Part shown: positions 62,098 through 64,000 of the stretch, in pieces
How the letters are laid out: each line of letters begins with the position of its first letter
How positions within the stretch are numbered: the stretch's first letter is position 1
Origin: Jejuia sp047345485
Lineage (GTDB): Bacteria > Bacteroidota > Bacteroidia > Flavobacteriales > Flavobacteriaceae
Length of the DNA stretch: 64,000 nt
Reading direction: 5' to 3'
Assembly (NCBI RefSeq): GCF_047345485.1
Contig: NZ_JBLFEN010000004.1
Coordinates: 386,607-450,606 of the forward strand
The notes under the pieces: model-generated
What the model saw: only the letters and a program-made list of their open reading frames with translations
What the model was told of the DNA's origin: nothing
Database searches by the model: none
Position numbers and translations under genes: made by a program

Positions 62098-62215
62098 TTA
62101 CCCGTTTTGCATTTTGAGTTAAAATAAATAGTTTAATATTTGTTCGAGTGATTTTTTAATTAAAAAAACGTAACGAGAACCAATTCATATGTAAATACTT
62201 GTTATCGATACAAAT
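62098..62215 (+). repeat. Dispersed repeat F2, copy 2
   Basis: Matches 34577-34690 in the same orientation, including GTTCGAGTGATTTTTTAAT, CGAGAACCAATTCATAT and ATCGATACAA. Both copies follow the 3' end of a plus-strand gene. Confidence 0.75.
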
Positions 62216-62453
62216 TTCACTCATTTCACTCATTTCAATCGTGGAATTCACTTGAATTGACAAAATTTTTTAAAAATGCATAACGTGTTTAAATTGATTA
62301 AAGGGACTCTTTTCTACAAATCAATATACCTTCATAATTCATATTTTTCCGATTTCTTAATCCTCCTAGAGTTATAAATTTAAGGTGTATTTACCTGTTT
62401 TGACTAAAGAAAACAATCATATCTTCTCATTTATCTTCTTCAAGATGTTGTTT

Positions 62454-62517
62454 AGAACATCTTAAGATTCACTCAGAACAATAATAACAAAAATTTAGTA
62501 CTACTTATATACATTTG
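62454..62517 (+). promoter_or_regulatory. Candidate LytTR site pair and -7 box before the secreted-protein gene
   Basis: TTTAGAACATCTTAAG and CTCAGAACAATAA: AGAACA cores at 62454 and 62475, again 21 bp apart. TACATTTG (matches TAnnTTTG) at 62510-62517 follows at 29 bp. The RNA start would be near 62524, about 115 nt before ATG 62639. Confidence 0.5.
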
Positions 62518-62638
62518 CATTGCAATTTGTGTATTTAATCGATAAAATATAGTATTTCAACGATATTTATTCAAGTTTTAAATACTTATTGAGCTATAGA
62601 AAATATGAACCCTAATATAATTATTACCATTTCTACTT

Positions 62639-64000
62639 ATGTATTCATCAAATAGAACATCGCTTTTAACAAGCAGGTCTTTTGCCATAACAGAATATTT
62701 GAAACAATTGAATGGCATCTTTCAAATTTTTTTTAGAAGTTTTACTATTGCTCTGTTATTTCTTTTTTGTTTTTCTTCAGCATTAGTTTTTGCTCAAGAA
62801 ACCCCTCAGTTTCCTAATACGCAAGTACTGGTTGATGGTACAGATGGGCAACCTGGAGCAACATATCTTGTCGAAAATGTTTCCTTACAAGTTAATGGAG
62901 GTACCTTTGATGTAGATGCACTTATCAGCATTGTGTCATTTACAGGTACGCCTACTGTTCAAAATATAGATGAGACGCAAGCCGCTCTGAATAGATTTGA
63001 GCCGTCTATTACCTATGACACCGCCGAAGAAGCTGTAGAATGGAATATCCAATTTATTGTTGCTAATTCTGCAGATACAAATATTGCAAATGCTGTTAGT
63101 ATTCCCCTAGATAGTTTCTCTATGGAAATTATTGATATGGATGCTGAAGAGTTTACGATAGTTTCTATACCTGCTAGTTATGAATTAGAAGGGCAAACCC
63201 CTCCAGGTACTATCATCTCTCAGGTAACTACAGACCCTACAAGCACATTGGAGTTCAGAAGTCAGGATATTACAGATGCTGGAGTCTCTGCCAATAACAC
63301 AAGATCAGTTATAAGGCTTAATTATGAGAACGTTTCTTCTATAAACTTTACGCTTGGAAGAGCAAATAACGACCCTAACCAGACTCGTAATATATCTATA
63401 GGTTTTTTAGGTGAAATTAATTTTGGAAGCCCAACTACAGTTATTACAAATGCACCACCTGTGGTAAGTAATAAGTCAACGTCTACTAATCAGGGTGTAC
63501 CTACAACCTTATTAAACTTGTTAGTGGATGCAACAGATCCAGATAATAATATAGACATCACTTCTGTAGTGCTTATAGACCCTAATGACCCACTTAATAC
63601 AGGTGGTTTTGGTGACAATCTTATAATTTCTGGAGAAGGAACCTATTCAGTAAATAATGCTGGTGAAATTATTTTTACACCAGAAAATACGTTTATTGGA
63701 ACTACAAGTGCGCTCTTTAATGTAGAAGATCTTGCAAATGCAACATCAAACACGGCAACATTTACCGTTACTGTTCCAGCTAATATCGATGCACAAAACG
63801 ATGACTTTACAGCAAGTCCTATTCAATCAGGGACAGCGGGAAGCACATCCACAGTATTCGTAAACGACGCACTTAATGGAACTACCGTAACATCAACAAC
63901 AGTAGATGTATCTATAGTAGATGCAGATGGTTCTGGTGCTACCATCAATGGAGATGGAACAATAGATATTCCATCAACAACGGCTCCAGGAACCTATGCT
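62639..64000 (+). CDS. Large secreted surface protein with Ig-like repeats (partial)
   Basis: The frame opens at ATG 62639 and is open to the window edge (454 codons). A long basic N-terminal region precedes the signal peptide (FRSFTIALLFLFCFSSALVFAQ). The mature part is Asp/Asn/Thr-rich beta sequence with the repeated style of cadherin-like or Ig-like domains (APPVVSNKSTSTNQGVPTTL, LVDATDPDNNIDITSV, VNNAGEIIFTPENTFIGTT, NDDFTASPIQSGTAGSTSTV). Such proteins in flavobacteria usually end in a T9SS domain, but the end is not in this window. It follows the histidine kinase/LytTR pair and carries matching putative sites upstream. Adhesion is inferred only. Confidence 0.8.
   Translation, partial: MYSSNRTSLLTSRSFAITEYLKQLNGIFQIFFRSFTIALLFLFCFSSALVFAQETPQFPNTQVLVDGTDGQPGATYLVENVSLQVNGGTFDVDALISIVSFTGTPTVQNIDETQAALNRFEPSITYDTAEEAVEWNIQFIVANSADTNIANAVSIPLDSFSMEIIDMDAEEFTIVSIPASYELEGQTPPGTIISQVTTDPTSTLEFRSQDITDAGVSANNTRSVIRLNYENVSSINFTLGRANNDPNQTRNISIGFLGEINFGSPTTVITNAPPVVSNKSTSTNQGVPTTLLNLLVDATDPDNNIDITSVVLIDPNDPLNTGGFGDNLIISGEGTYSVNNAGEIIFTPENTFIGTTSALFNVEDLANATSNTATFTVTVPANIDAQNDDFTASPIQSGTAGSTSTVFVNDALNGTTVTSTTVDVSIVDADGSGATINGDGTIDIPSTTAPGTYA

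Larger units (their letters stand above)
62074..62638. other. Intergenic region with repeat and regulatory sites
   Basis: 565 bp between the response regulator and the secreted-protein gene; it holds repeat F2 copy 2, an AGAACA pair and a -7 box, listed separately. A 16-codon frame from ATG 62605 overlaps the start of the next gene in another frame and is probably not used. Confidence 0.5.

Overview
The window is AT-rich DNA from a member of the Bacteroidota, almost certainly family Flavobacteriaceae. Evidence seen directly: several proteins end in type IX secretion (T9SS) sorting domains of types A and B; promoters have the Bacteroidota form TTTG/TTG, about 20 bp, TAnnTTTG; Rho carries a long basic Asn/Lys-rich N-terminal insertion; and there are typical flavobacterial families (DUF4293, DUF1599, DUF3667, BT_3928-like, TerB-like next to uvrB). 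I cannot name the species.

Layout. 1-5.8 kb: a partial DUF1624-type membrane protein, a secreted T9SS type A protein, lysA, sucC, a DUF1456 protein and a TerB-like protein. 5.9-25.2 kb, all on the minus strand: an ABC-2 exporter pair, then four large secreted proteins with T9SS type B domains (920, 819, 1615 and 1724 residues), then uvrB. The four share a cysteine/aspartate-rich repeat (CDDDxDG). 25.3-31.2 kb: housekeeping and small conserved genes (unknown 357-residue protein, pRiA4b ORF-3-like protein, rho, DUF4293, FKBP/SlyD-like isomerase, YfcE-like phosphoesterase, PLDc_N membrane protein). 31.2-35.2 kb: gene-poor accessory stretch with an 842-residue lipoprotein between two diverged 80-bp direct repeats. 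35.2-38.9 kb: single-domain DEAD-like protein, truA and an MsbA-like ABC exporter. 38.9-43.2 kb: operon of an ECF sigma factor, a TPR membrane protein in the anti-sigma position and a membrane-anchored TPR-CHAT protease. 43.6-48.9 kb: two tandem DUF3667 proteins, cdaA, a lipoprotein, a DUF559 endonuclease-like gene between two copies of a MITE-like repeat, folP and a DUF1599 gene. 49-54.1 kb: BT_3928-like gene with an apparent 3' frameshift, a 7-bp tandem repeat against an oligopeptide permease gene that has no ATG start, a TlpA-like thioredoxin, tpiA, prmA and clpS. 54.1-58.3 kb: sulfur cluster of a CstB-like persulfide dioxygenase/rhodanese, TauE, two YeeE/YedE proteins and a Crp/Fnr regulator. 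58.3-64 kb: tRNA-Arg(ACG), a TPR histidine kinase, a LytTR response regulator and the start of a large secreted protein.

How genes may work together. The sulfur cluster looks like one regulon: identical GTAA-N6-TTAC palindromes stand at the same distance from a -7 element before both of its transcription units, and a Crp/Fnr gene lies beside it. The kinase/LytTR pair and the adjacent secreted protein share AGAACA motifs, twice in pairs 21 bp apart, as expected of LytTR sites. The sigma/TPR/CHAT operon may be a regulated envelope protease module. Several genes appear to start with TTG. Intergenic space carries at least five kinds of dispersed or tandem repeat. All identifications come from reading the sequence; no database search was run.
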